A stretch of DNA of 64,000 nucleotides from SKHV01 sp963678565 (GTDB lineage: Bacteria; Bacteroidota; Bacteroidia; Bacteroidales; Prolixibacteraceae): contig OY782875.1 in assembly GCA_963678565.1 (NCBI GenBank), forward strand, positions 1,426,001 through 1,490,000. Reading direction: 5' to 3'. Of this stretch, positions 18,709 through 27,469 are shown one piece after another. A program made the translations under genes and the position numbers. Every line of letters begins with the position of its first letter. Position 1 is the first letter of the stretch. The notes below the pieces were generated by a model. The model saw only the letters and a program-made list of their open reading frames with translations. It made no database searches and was not told where the DNA came from.

Positions 18709-18738
18709 AAAAAAAAGCCGGATAAATTGTATCCGGCT
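18709..18738 (-). terminator. intrinsic terminator of the C1 peptidase gene
   Basis: Stem AAAAGCCGGATA (18713-18724) with TATCCGGCTTTT (18730-18741) and an A-run on the left, giving a U-run for minus-strand transcripts leaving the peptidase... The orientation relative to the gene at 18753 is correct. Confidence 0.8.
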
Positions 18739-18752
18739 TTTGAAGTTATTTC

Positions 18753-19955
18753 TTATTTAATATCTAACTTTTTTCGAATATGCTTTGGAATTGCATCTTT
18801 GTGAATCATTATATCGATAGTTTGCAATTCAAGAAATGGTTTCGAAGCATAAAAATATCCATCCATGTCGTTGTATGCTCCCCATGAATTTTTTACTGTA
18901 TAATAAACGGTGCCTTCCTGATCGGTTGCTGTTCCAACAATGTGCATCCCGTGGTCGTCGGTTGTTGTGTAATTGTCGAAATTGATTTGGCGCATTTCTT
19001 GAGTAATTTCCTTTTCTTTACCCGGTTGGTCCATTTTGTACAACTCTTTGTTTTTTTCGCTTTCGCTCATGTCTTCCCATTTCGAAATTTCAGCATCAGA
19101 CATTTCGGTGTAATCAACATCAGGAATTACAGCAACTCCTTTGGTTTTTGAAACAAAACCTTTGTCGCTTACATCGGCTCCCCAAGCAATCGTATATCCG
19201 TTTTCAAGTGCATAATCAACAATTTCCATCATTTCGTTTAATGGTACATTGTAAATTTCGTCCCATAACCAGTTGTCGGGCAATTCAATAATGAATTTTT
19301 CGTAAAACGGGTGATGGGTAAATGAACCTATTTCAACATAATCGTCCATGTTTAAACCCATGGCATCGCTCGCGAAACTTTGTGGTGTATATTGAGTTCC
19401 TTCGTATTCAAAAGTCTCCGGAATTTCTCCAAGGTAACTATCTAGGATTCCTTCGTAACCTAAATCCCAAACAGGAGATAATTCGCGGTTTGGATTTTTA
19501 ATTACAGTTTGAACGTAACTTTTTAACAAGGCATCCATTTCGCTATGCACCGGAAGATCTTCACCCAAAGTTAGTCCATCGTAAATATTATTGGGCACCA
19601 TTCCGAAGTTTTTAATAACCCAAGTTACATCATGAAATGCACCACCGCCTGCAAAGTTGGTATTACCATGCATGCGCACGTATTTCTCAGCTTTGTATTG
19701 GTAGCAATTGTAAACGACAAACATTTCAGAAAGATCGAATTCTGGTTTGCCCATTCTTAATAACTCCGCCTCTAAAAATGAAATTCCAGAGTACGACCAA
19801 CAAGTTCCTGAACGGTTCTGATCTTTAACACTGGTGTGTGGAATTTCAATTACAGGGGTAAATTGGTAACCTGCTTCTTTGTTTTCTTCTTGAGCAAATG
19901 CCGATGGCAATATCATTACCACCATTAAAATGGTGCTTAAAAATAATTTAATCAT
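18753..19955 (-). CDS. secreted papain-like (C1, bleomycin hydrolase-like) peptidase
   Basis: Signal peptide 1-21 ending in SAFAQ, then a C1-type protease. Gln46 and Cys52 lie in DQNRSGTCWSYS; the likely catalytic His335 is in DDHGMHIVG, and Asn356 in VKNSWGAYND. The layout and spacing resemble the PepC/bleomycin hydrolase branch, which is normally cytoplasmic; here the protein is exported. It probably degrades peptides in the periplasm or outside. No type IX sorting domain is present. Monocistronic. Confidence 0.85.
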   Translation of the reverse strand: MIKLFLSTILMVVMILPSAFAQEENKEAGYQFTPVIEIPHTSVKDQNRSGTCWSYSGISFLEAELLRMGKPEFDLSEMFVVYNCYQYKAEKYVRMHGNTNFAGGGAFHDVTWVIKNFGMVPNNIYDGLTLGEDLPVHSEMDALLKSYVQTVIKNPNRELSPVWDLGYEGILDSYLGEIPETFEYEGTQYTPQSFASDAMGLNMDDYVEIGSFTHHPFYEKFIIELPDNWLWDEIYNVPLNEMMEIVDYALENGYTIAWGADVSDKGFVSKTKGVAVIPDVDYTEMSDAEISKWEDMSESEKNKELYKMDQPGKEKEITQEMRQINFDNYTTTDDHGMHIVGTATDQEGTVYYTVKNSWGAYNDMDGYFYASKPFLELQTIDIMIHKDAIPKHIRKKLDIK

Positions 19956-20056
19956 TGAAGTCTATTTTTTATTGGTTTATAGTCGAAATAACAATCTGCT
20001 AAAAATAACATTTTCACCGAACTAGAAAAATGGTGAATGTCACACTCGAAGAAGAA

Positions 20057-21133
20057 CTATTGATTTTTCTTCTTAAAATGTATTGAGTCGCCCCATTCGC
20101 CATAGCCAATCTCACTTTCGGCAATGGCCAAGCGGGCATCTAAGCAACCTTTACACTGATCAGGTTCTTCATCAACACACGGTTTATTTTCATATAAATC
20201 GTAATCGTTTCGATAAAATCCGGGAGTGATGTTGGGCATAATTACATTGGCTCCAATTTTTACTGCTTTTTCGCGTCCTAAAGGATCGATTGCTTGTAGT
20301 GCCGTTGCAGCAGCAATATTGATATCTTTCATTAATATCCTCAAGGTAGCAATCATTTTTAATGTCAAATCGAATCGTTGTTGAAGTGGCCATAACTCGC
20401 CAGCTAAATTGAAAAGTGGAGTTTCAGAATGCTCGATGTAAGGTCCCATTCCTACCATATCAATATCTAGTTGCTGCATAAAAATTAAATCGTTTGCCAA
20501 ATCTGTAATTCTTTGGTGGGGGAGTCCGATCATTACTCCGGTACCGGTTTGATAACCAATTTTATTTAATTTTTTAAGGCACGAAATTCTTTCTGAAAAA
20601 TGATGATTCTTGGGATGAAGTTGCTTGTACAATTGCTCATTTGAGGTTTCTATACGCAATAAATAGCGGTGTGCTCCTGCATCGAACCAACGTTGATAGG
20701 TTTCAAAACTTTGTTCGCCTAAGGAGAGGGTGATTCCCAACTGATTGTTCGAAAGCTTTTTAATTTCTTTTAAAAGTTTCTCGATTCGATTTGTGAACTT
20801 CGCAGATTCAATTTCTCCTGCTTGAATAACAATCGATCCATAATTGCTTTCGTAAGCAAATTTTGCAGCATCCAGAATCTCAGAATCACTTAAGTGATAA
20901 CGATTGGCTTTCTTGTTGCTTTTTCTGATACCACAGTAATAGCAATCTTTACTACAAAAGTTGGAGGCTTCAATTAATCCTCTGAAATAGGTTTTATTGC
21001 CAACTTCATTTAATCTAATTTGCTTTGAAGTTTCAAACAGGAGTTGCTTTTCTTTTCCTTCAGATTGTAATAAGAAAATTAAGTCATCAGTTGTAATGTT
21101 TTTTTTCTGTGCTATTTCAGAAATTTTATTCAT
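20057..21133 (-). CDS. hydE: [FeFe]-hydrogenase maturase HydE (radical SAM)
   Basis: Radical SAM enzyme of H-cluster assembly, acting with HydG and HydF on the dithiolate bridge. The SAM cluster motif is CSKDCYYCGIR. QAGE and LRIETSNEQLY segments match HydE. The C-terminal CVDEEPDQCKGC supplies the three cysteines of the optional second cluster. Length from the ATG chosen (358) is normal; a TTG nine codons upstream would extend it but matches nothing in the family. No hydrogenase, hydF or hydG lies in the window, so those must be elsewhere. Confidence 0.9.
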   Translation of the reverse strand: MNKISEIAQKKNITTDDLIFLLQSEGKEKQLLFETSKQIRLNEVGNKTYFRGLIEASNFCSKDCYYCGIRKSNKKANRYHLSDSEILDAAKFAYESNYGSIVIQAGEIESAKFTNRIEKLLKEIKKLSNNQLGITLSLGEQSFETYQRWFDAGAHRYLLRIETSNEQLYKQLHPKNHHFSERISCLKKLNKIGYQTGTGVMIGLPHQRITDLANDLIFMQQLDIDMVGMGPYIEHSETPLFNLAGELWPLQQRFDLTLKMIATLRILMKDINIAAATALQAIDPLGREKAVKIGANVIMPNITPGFYRNDYDLYENKPCVDEEPDQCKGCLDARLAIAESEIGYGEWGDSIHFKKKNQ

Positions 21134-21287
21134 TCGATTGCTTTTCAATTTCAACTTCAAAAATCATAAAAACTTTTCAATTATCGTCTATAAATGAAGT
21201 TGCTGTCAAATAAAAATTAATTAGAGCAAAAGTTATTTGGATATAATTTTCGAGTGGAATATATTGTCGGGGCAAAACCAAGACCAA

Positions 21288-22295
21288 ATGATCGAAGCTT
21301 TATTTAGTAAGCAATTGGACGAAAAACAAGTTCAATGCACCTTATGTCCCAAAAATTGTGTTGTTGAAATACAAAAGTTTGGCGACTGTTTCGCACGACG
21401 CAATAGAAATGGCGTTCTTATCTCTGAAGTTTATGGGCGAATTTCAGCCATGGAATTAGATCCGATTGAGAAAAAACCGATGTATCATTTTTATCCGGGT
21501 AAGAAAATTTTATCAATTGGAACTACAGGGTGTAATTTTCATTGTACTTTTTGTCAGAATCACACTTTATCTCAGTGCCATTATCATAAACCGGTTGTAG
21601 TTAAAATGCTGACACCTGAAGAATTGGTTGATTTGGCTTGTAAAGAGGAAGATAATGTTGGCGTTGCATTTACTTATAACGAGCCAATTGTAAACTATGA
21701 ATTTGTTATTGAAACAGCCCGTTTGCTGAAAATGAGGAACAAAGTTTCACTGATGGTTTCGAATGGTTATATCAATCCCGATCCCTTAGAGTTTTTGTTG
21801 GAATATGTTGATGGTTTTAACATCGACTTGAAAGCATTTAACGAGCATTTTTATAAAAAATATACCAAGGCAACTTTAGATCCGGTGAAGAGGACAATTC
21901 AACGAATTGCTAAATCGGGAAAACACATGGAAATAACAAACTTGGTTATTCCTACAAGAAATGACGATACAGAGGAATTTACATCGATGTGTGAATGGAT
22001 TCGTGATGTTGCTGGTTCCGATACAGTTTTACATTTGTCGCGTTATTTCCCACGCCATGAAATGAGTGATTATCCAACTCCTCCTGAATTGTTGTTCGAA
22101 TTGTACGACATCGCCAAAGAATACTTAAATCATGTTTATATTGGCAATATGGCTACTGAACTCCATAGCAATACTTTTTGTCCAAAATGCAATAACAATT
22201 TAGTAGAACGTACCTATTTCAACATTGTAAATAAGGGATTGGATTCGAATGGTGCTTGCAAAAAATGTGGCGAATTGGTGATTCCCATTTTTTAA
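21288..22295 (+). CDS. AmmeMemoRadiSam-type radical SAM protein (PflA-like)
   Basis: Has the radical SAM motif CNFHCTFC in TTGCNFHCTFCQNH and an N-terminal CTLCPKNC segment of the PflA-like family. It also carries a C-terminal zinc-type pair of CxxC (CPKCNNN, CKKCGE). Members co-occur with Memo-like and AMMECR1-like proteins as the AmmeMemoRadiSam system, whose reaction is not established. Neither partner is adjacent here. The ATG used gives 335 residues; an upstream TTG gives 17 more with no family match. Divergent from hydE across 154 bases. Confidence 0.85.
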   Translation: MIEALFSKQLDEKQVQCTLCPKNCVVEIQKFGDCFARRNRNGVLISEVYGRISAMELDPIEKKPMYHFYPGKKILSIGTTGCNFHCTFCQNHTLSQCHYHKPVVVKMLTPEELVDLACKEEDNVGVAFTYNEPIVNYEFVIETARLLKMRNKVSLMVSNGYINPDPLEFLLEYVDGFNIDLKAFNEHFYKKYTKATLDPVKRTIQRIAKSGKHMEITNLVIPTRNDDTEEFTSMCEWIRDVAGSDTVLHLSRYFPRHEMSDYPTPPELLFELYDIAKEYLNHVYIGNMATELHSNTFCPKCNNNLVERTYFNIVNKGLDSNGACKKCGELVIPIF

Positions 22296-22318
22296 TAGTG
22301 TGAATTCAACTAAAATTG

Positions 22319-22326
22319 TAATTTTG
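22319..22326 (+). promoter_or_regulatory. possible -7 box of the yicC-gmk-nadD operon
   Basis: TAATTTTG fits TAnnTTTG, 19 bases before the yicC ATG. No clear -33 TTTG was found, so support is moderate. Confidence 0.4.
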
Positions 22327-22345
22327 TTGGATAAAGATACATTGT

Positions 22346-23221
22346 ATGATAAAATCGATGACTGGCTACGGTAAAGCCGAATGTGAATTGCCTAACAAAA
22401 GAATTACAATTGAAATAAAATCGCTTAACAGTAAGCAATTAGATATAAATGCTCGTTTTCCGAGTACTTACAAGGAAAAGGATATAGAAGTTCGTAAATT
22501 AATTGCTGAAAAATTAGAGCGAGGTAAAGTTGATTTCAATTTATATTGCGAGCAATTAGGAGCAAGTTCTAATGCGCATGTGAATAAACCAGTTGTTGTA
22601 GCCTACCACCAACAGTTATCCGAAATTGAGAAAGAGCTTGGATATACTCCCAATGAAGATATTTTTAGCACAATTATGCGTTTACCCGATGCTGTTAAAA
22701 TTGAGTATGAAGAATTAGATGAAGACGAATGGAAGCAAATTAGGGCTAAAATTGAAGAAGCAATTACTCATTTAAACGAATTTCGTTCGCAAGAAGGCAT
22801 TGCCTTGGAGCAAGATATTTTGAGTCATGTAAATGAAATTTCAGCATTAAAAGATCAGGTTACACCTTTTGAAAGTGAGCGCATGGAACATTTGAAAAAG
22901 AGAATTACAGAAGCGCTAAACGAATTGTCATCGAACTTACAATCAGATCCAAATCGCTTTGAGCAGGAGATGATTTATTATCTGGAAAAATGGGACATTA
23001 ACGAAGAAAAAGTTCGCTTAGATAATCATTGTAAATATTTTATCGAAACCATTGCTGAGCCAAGATCTAATGGTAAAAAATTAGGTTTTATTTCACAGGA
23101 AATTGGACGTGAAATAAATACAATGGGATCAAAAGCCAATCATCCCGATATCCAAAAATTGGTAATTAAAATGAAAGATGAGTTGGAAAAAATTAAGGAG
23201 CAGGCATTGAATATTCTGTAA
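22346..23221 (+). CDS. yicC: YicC/YloC-family endoribonuclease
   Basis: N terminus MIKSMTGYGKAE and C terminus LVIKMKDELEKIKEQALNI are family signatures, and length (291) is standard. Members were long uncharacterised and are now linked to RNA cleavage or decay. The gene begins an operon with gmk 10 bases on and nadD beyond, an order frequent in bacteria for yicC-gmk. Confidence 0.92.
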   Translation: MIKSMTGYGKAECELPNKRITIEIKSLNSKQLDINARFPSTYKEKDIEVRKLIAEKLERGKVDFNLYCEQLGASSNAHVNKPVVVAYHQQLSEIEKELGYTPNEDIFSTIMRLPDAVKIEYEELDEDEWKQIRAKIEEAITHLNEFRSQEGIALEQDILSHVNEISALKDQVTPFESERMEHLKKRITEALNELSSNLQSDPNRFEQEMIYYLEKWDINEEKVRLDNHCKYFIETIAEPRSNGKKLGFISQEIGREINTMGSKANHPDIQKLVIKMKDELEKIKEQALNIL

Positions 23222-23231
23222 TAATTGAGGT

Positions 23232-23798
23232 ATGAAGGGGAAGTTATTGATTTTTTCAGCGCCATCGGGGTCTGGTAAAACCACAATCGTGCAGTATTTG
23301 CTAACGAAGAACTTTAATCTGCATTTTTCAGTTTCAGCGACTAATCGTTCACCACGCGGAAATGAAAAACATGGACGTGATTATTATTTCTTATCAACAG
23401 AAGACTTTAAAAGCAAAGTTGAAGAAAATGAATTTCTAGAGTGGGAAGAGGTTTACGAAGGGAAATTTTATGGTACTTTAATTGCCGAGGTTGAGCGGCT
23501 GCGTAACGAAGGAAAAAATGTTGTCTTTGACGTTGATGTAGTAGGTGGATGCAATATTAAAGATTTCTATGGCGACGATGCTTTGTCATTATTCATACAA
23601 CCCCCATCGATTGAGGAACTGAAAAAAAGACTGGTTGGTCGTTCTACGGATAGTCCCGAAGTGATCGAAACCAGAATTTCAAAAGCCGCTTTTGAACTCA
23701 CTTTTGCCCCAAAGTTTGATAAAATAATCATTAACGATAACTTAGAGGATGCTTTAATTGAAACAGAGCAAGTAATTGAAAATTTTTTAGCAAAATAA
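23232..23798 (+). CDS. gmk: guanylate kinase
   Basis: Phosphorylates GMP to GDP with ATP. P-loop SAPSGSGKTT at the N terminus and the GMP-binding segment SVSATNRSPRGNEKHGRDYYF are present. FDVDVVGG and RLVGRSTDSPE complete the family pattern. 188 residues, normal. Its stop TAA shares one base with the nadD start. Confidence 0.95.
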   Translation: MKGKLLIFSAPSGSGKTTIVQYLLTKNFNLHFSVSATNRSPRGNEKHGRDYYFLSTEDFKSKVEENEFLEWEEVYEGKFYGTLIAEVERLRNEGKNVVFDVDVVGGCNIKDFYGDDALSLFIQPPSIEELKKRLVGRSTDSPEVIETRISKAAFELTFAPKFDKIIINDNLEDALIETEQVIENFLAK

Positions 23799-24370
23799 TG
23801 CGCACCGGATTATTCTTTGGTTCATTTAACCCAATTCATGTAGGGCATACCATCATTGCCAATTATATGGTTGAATATGGGAACATCGATGAATTGTGGT
23901 TTGTAGTCACACCTCATAATCCATTAAAAAAACGATCTAATTTATTAGACGATTACCAGCGCTTAGAATTGGTTAATCGAGCAATAAAAGATGATTTTCG
24001 TTTTAAGGCATCCGATATTGAATTTCGACTACCAAAACCATCGTATACCATCAATACCCTTACTTATTTAAAAGAAAAATTTCCCAAAAGATCGTTTCTA
24101 CCAATTATTGGTTCCGATAATTATTTGAACTTTCATAAATGGAAAAATTCCGATATTCTTAATCGCGATTTTGAGTTTCTGGTATATCCTCGTCCCAATT
24201 TTAATTCCGAAAATATTGAATTACCCGGTAATTTTCATGTGGTAAATGCACCCATGATTGAAATCTCTTCAACCTTCATTCGCAATGCAATTAAAGACCA
24301 AAAAGACATTTGTCATTATCTGAATCCAACGGTTTATCAATACATCGAAGAGATGAATTTGTATAAGTAA
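23798..24370 (+). CDS. nadD: nicotinate-nucleotide adenylyltransferase
   Basis: Makes deamido-NAD from nicotinate mononucleotide and ATP. The nucleotidyltransferase motif GSFNPIHVGHT is at residues 8-18 and ISSTFIRNAI is near the C terminus. Start ATG overlaps the gmk stop by one base, indicating translational coupling. 190 residues. Confidence 0.94.
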   Translation: MRTGLFFGSFNPIHVGHTIIANYMVEYGNIDELWFVVTPHNPLKKRSNLLDDYQRLELVNRAIKDDFRFKASDIEFRLPKPSYTINTLTYLKEKFPKRSFLPIIGSDNYLNFHKWKNSDILNRDFEFLVYPRPNFNSENIELPGNFHVVNAPMIEISSTFIRNAIKDQKDICHYLNPTVYQYIEEMNLYK

Positions 24371-24538
24371 AGTTGCAAATTTGAACTGTTTTTGGTGATT
24401 CTAATTAGTATACGATTTATTAGCTATTTTTCTCTATTAATTTTATAAAAGCTATTTGTATACAACTACGATTAAACTTTTTAATCAATCGATAGTCAAA
24501 CTCTTACTATTTAAAATATAATTAACTTTACAATCAAG

Positions 24539-24994
24539 ATGAAAAAAATTTCAATAATGTTATTAGCCATGTTTGCCATCATGTTTGTTGCAAATGCACA
24601 AGAAGGTAAATCTCAAGAAGCTCAGGGGGAACGTACAGGACGCCCAAGTATGGAAGAAATGCAGAAACGTCAGCTAGTGCAGATGAAAGAAGCATTAACT
24701 TTAACTGGAGATCAAGTTGAAAAAGTGAAAGTGATTAATGAAGAGGCTGGTAAGAAATACCGTGCTATTTTTGAAAAGCGAGAGCCAGGTCAAGATTTAT
24801 CGGCAATGCGTGAGAAGATGACTGAAATTAGAAAAGAACAAAATAAGAAGTTAAAAGAAGTTTTAACTGAAGAGCAATACAAAAAATGGACTAAGATACA
24901 GGAAGAACGAATGCAGAACAGACAAAATCGTGGAGGAAATGGTGGAACACAACCTGAAGGAACACGAGGGAAAGCGCGAAGCAATAATTTTTAA
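24539..24994 (+). CDS. small secreted Spy/DUF4890-like helical protein
   Basis: Signal peptide MKKISIMLLAMFAIMFVANAQ, then a helical, highly charged region with LTGDQVEKVKVINEEAGKKY and LTEEQYKKWTKIQEER. Two LTxxQ-like repeats recall the periplasmic Spy/CpxP fold and Bacteroidota DUF4890. The last 30 residues are a Gly/Asn/Arg-rich tail. A periplasmic chaperone-like or stress role is possible but unproven. Preceded by 168 AT-rich bases and followed by a terminator, so it is monocistronic. Confidence 0.75.
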   Translation: MKKISIMLLAMFAIMFVANAQEGKSQEAQGERTGRPSMEEMQKRQLVQMKEALTLTGDQVEKVKVINEEAGKKYRAIFEKREPGQDLSAMREKMTEIRKEQNKKLKEVLTEEQYKKWTKIQEERMQNRQNRGGNGGTQPEGTRGKARSNNF

Positions 24995-25002
24995 AGTATA
25001 AT

Positions 25003-25033
25003 AAAGGTGAAACATTTGTTTCGCCTTTTTTTT
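25003..25033 (+). terminator. intrinsic terminator
   Basis: AAAGGTGAAAC (25003-25013) pairs with GTTTCGCCTTT (25018-25028) with one wobble, 4-base loop and a T-run. Confidence 0.85.
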
Positions 25034-25154
25034 GAATCAAAAAAACGAGAATCAAGTGATTCTTTAAATTTCCTGATTAGAAAGTGGATTTTTCGAATTA
25101 TAAGTGTTGAAATAGCATTGCAATTGTGCAAGTCCATTTTTGAAATTTACTTCT

Positions 25155-26585
25155 ATGAAAAATCTCTTCTTCCTGTTCTGCATGTTTTTTTCATTATTGG
25201 TTGGCGCTCAAAAAATCAATAAAATTGTTGATTCTGATTTGTTTGAGAATGCAATTGTTGCAATTGCTGTGTCTGATCTTCAAACAGGTAAATCTGTTTA
25301 TGAGTATAACTCAAAAATTAATTTAGCTCCTGCTTCTGTTCAGAAATTGGTAACAACTGCCACTGCAATTGAATTGTTGAAGCCCGATTTTACATTTAAA
25401 ACTAAGATTGCAATTAATGGTAATCTCGAAGATGGAGTTCTGAATGGTGATTTAATTATTGTTGGGGGTGGAGACCCAAGCTTGGGGTCTCAGTATTTTA
25501 ATGCCGATTCCGATCAGCAGTTATTTTTGAGAGAATGGGTGCACAAAATAAAGTCCTTTGGGATTAACGAAATCGAAGGCGATTTAATTGTTGATGCAAC
25601 CCTATTTGAAGATATTGATGTTCCTAAAACTTGGATCTGGGAAGATTTAGGAAATTATTATGGTGCTGCCGCAAAAGCAATATCTGTTTACGATAATACT
25701 TTCCAAATTGAATTTGAAACTGGTGAAAATGATGGAGACTCAACAGATATAATAAGTGTTGAGCCTAATATTTACAACTTGATTCTTGAAAATCAAGTGC
25801 GAAGTTCTTCAACCGAACGCGACTTGGCATATGTGTTTGGCGATCCAAATTCAAACTTTCGAACCATTCGAGGAACATTGCCTAAAAACAGAAAATCATT
25901 TACAATTAAAGCTTCTATCCCTAATCCTGTTTATGTATTAGCTAATGATTTTGCTGAAATCTTAAGCGATTCTTCGGTTTGGTTTCATGGAAATATTAAC
26001 TATTCGTACAATGAACCTTATTCCAATATCGATTCAGTTTTATTTCAATGGGATTCTCCAACTTTAGCCAAAATTATTCAACAAACTAATTTTGAAAGTG
26101 TCAATTTATTTGCTGAAAACTTAGGAAAATATCTCGGTTATAATTTTGCAAATAAAGGTTCAACGGAAGAAGGAGTAAAGGTTATTCAAAATTTTTGGGA
26201 CTCAACTAATATCGAGTTGAATAATTGGTATTTAGCTGATGCAAGTGGACTTTCACGCGTCAATTCATTGTCGGCCGAAACGCTAACCAATTTACTTGTG
26301 TATATGGCAAGGGATTCGGATTATGCTCAAGTATTCAAAGAGTCTATTCCTGTAATGGGGATTGATGGGACGCAAAAATACTATTTCCAAAAATCAGTTT
26401 TAAATGGAAAGGCGCGCGCCAAAAGTGGTTCGATGAAACGTGTTCGAAGCTTTGCAGGTTACTTAGAATCAAAAAGCGGGAAAGAATTAGCATTTTCAGT
26501 AATTACCAACAACTTTAAAGGAAGTAGTATGCAAATGGCTCATCAATTAGAGAAAATCGTAGAAGCAGTTTACGAAAACTATTAG
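25155..26585 (+). CDS. dacB: D-alanyl-D-alanine carboxypeptidase/endopeptidase (PBP4, S13)
   Basis: Trims or cleaves peptidoglycan peptides in the periplasm. Signal peptide ends in LLVGAQ. The SxxK motif is in PASVQKLVTT, the second motif in ASGLSRVNSL, and KSG in RAKSGSMKRV. A large insertion between SxxK and SxN is normal for class C. A TTG five codons earlier (25140) extends the frame but the ATG begins the signal peptide cleanly. Its stop overlaps the convergent kinase-like gene by 4 bases. Confidence 0.9.
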   Translation: MKNLFFLFCMFFSLLVGAQKINKIVDSDLFENAIVAIAVSDLQTGKSVYEYNSKINLAPASVQKLVTTATAIELLKPDFTFKTKIAINGNLEDGVLNGDLIIVGGGDPSLGSQYFNADSDQQLFLREWVHKIKSFGINEIEGDLIVDATLFEDIDVPKTWIWEDLGNYYGAAAKAISVYDNTFQIEFETGENDGDSTDIISVEPNIYNLILENQVRSSSTERDLAYVFGDPNSNFRTIRGTLPKNRKSFTIKASIPNPVYVLANDFAEILSDSSVWFHGNINYSYNEPYSNIDSVLFQWDSPTLAKIIQQTNFESVNLFAENLGKYLGYNFANKGSTEEGVKVIQNFWDSTNIELNNWYLADASGLSRVNSLSAETLTNLLVYMARDSDYAQVFKESIPVMGIDGTQKYYFQKSVLNGKARAKSGSMKRVRSFAGYLESKSGKELAFSVITNNFKGSSMQMAHQLEKIVEAVYENY

Positions 26586-27469
26586 AGGTAAGCTTTCATT
26601 ACCTCTAAGCTTTGACTTTTGTAGCCTCCACCAAACATGTAGTAATGATTCAGAAGATGATATAATTGGTAAATATTATTTCGTTGTTGCCAATCACTTC
26701 TAAATGGATTTATTTCATTGTATGCGGCAAAGAAGCGTTGCGAAAATCCACCAAATAACATCAAAATTCCAAATTCAAATTCATAATCAGAATACGAAAC
26801 ACAAGGGTCGATTAAAGCTGGCTGAGCATTGGTGAATAAATAATTACCCGACCATAAATCACCATGTACTAAGGCTGGTTTTGAATCACTTGGGAGTAGG
26901 TTTTGAATTCGCTTAAGAAATTGATCGATTGTATTTTCTTCCTTAGTAGTCCATCCTGTTTTTTGCCTGATTTTGTGAATCAGAAACTCTAACCTATTTT
27001 CTTTGTAGAATTGAATCCAACTGTTACTGTTTTCATTATTTTGAATGGTATCTCCGCAGTAATTATTGTGTTTAAACCCAAATTGCTTTGCATGATTTAA
27101 ATGCAGCCTTGCAAGTCCTCTGCCTAGTTGTTCATCGCTTTGAGTATGATAACCTTGTTCGATATAACTGGTAAGAAGATAACCTTGGCTAGTCGAAATT
27201 TTACTCCAAAGCAGGGGTTTCGGAAAGGTTAAGAATTCATTTGGGTATTTGTTTAACTCTTCTAATGAATATGCCTCTTGTTCAAATAAATCTTTGTTTC
27301 CATTCGAATTCCACTTCAGAAATAAATTCCCAACATTCGTTTTGAGTTGAGTTGCTTGATTTACACAGCCACCACTTAATAAATTTGAAGAATAAATTTC
27401 TAAATTTTGATTATAAGTTCGCTCATAATCAACTACAATTGTATTGATTACAGAAATTGATGAATCCAT
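26582..27469 (-). CDS. fructosamine kinase family protein
   Basis: APH-like phosphotransferase fold. The catalytic loop HGDLWSGNYLF and metal motif IDPCVSYSDYEFEF match fructosamine/ribulosamine-3-kinases, which phosphorylate glycated amines for deglycation. 295 residues. Start ATG shares one base with the stop of the upstream sensor kinase (overlap TAATG), so the two are translated together. Partial mismatch with its function suggests only shared expression. Confidence 0.85.
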   Translation of the reverse strand: MDSSISVINTIVVDYERTYNQNLEIYSSNLLSGGCVNQATQLKTNVGNLFLKWNSNGNKDLFEQEAYSLEELNKYPNEFLTFPKPLLWSKISTSQGYLLTSYIEQGYHTQSDEQLGRGLARLHLNHAKQFGFKHNNYCGDTIQNNENSNSWIQFYKENRLEFLIHKIRQKTGWTTKEENTIDQFLKRIQNLLPSDSKPALVHGDLWSGNYLFTNAQPALIDPCVSYSDYEFEFGILMLFGGFSQRFFAAYNEINPFRSDWQQRNNIYQLYHLLNHYYMFGGGYKSQSLEVMKAYL

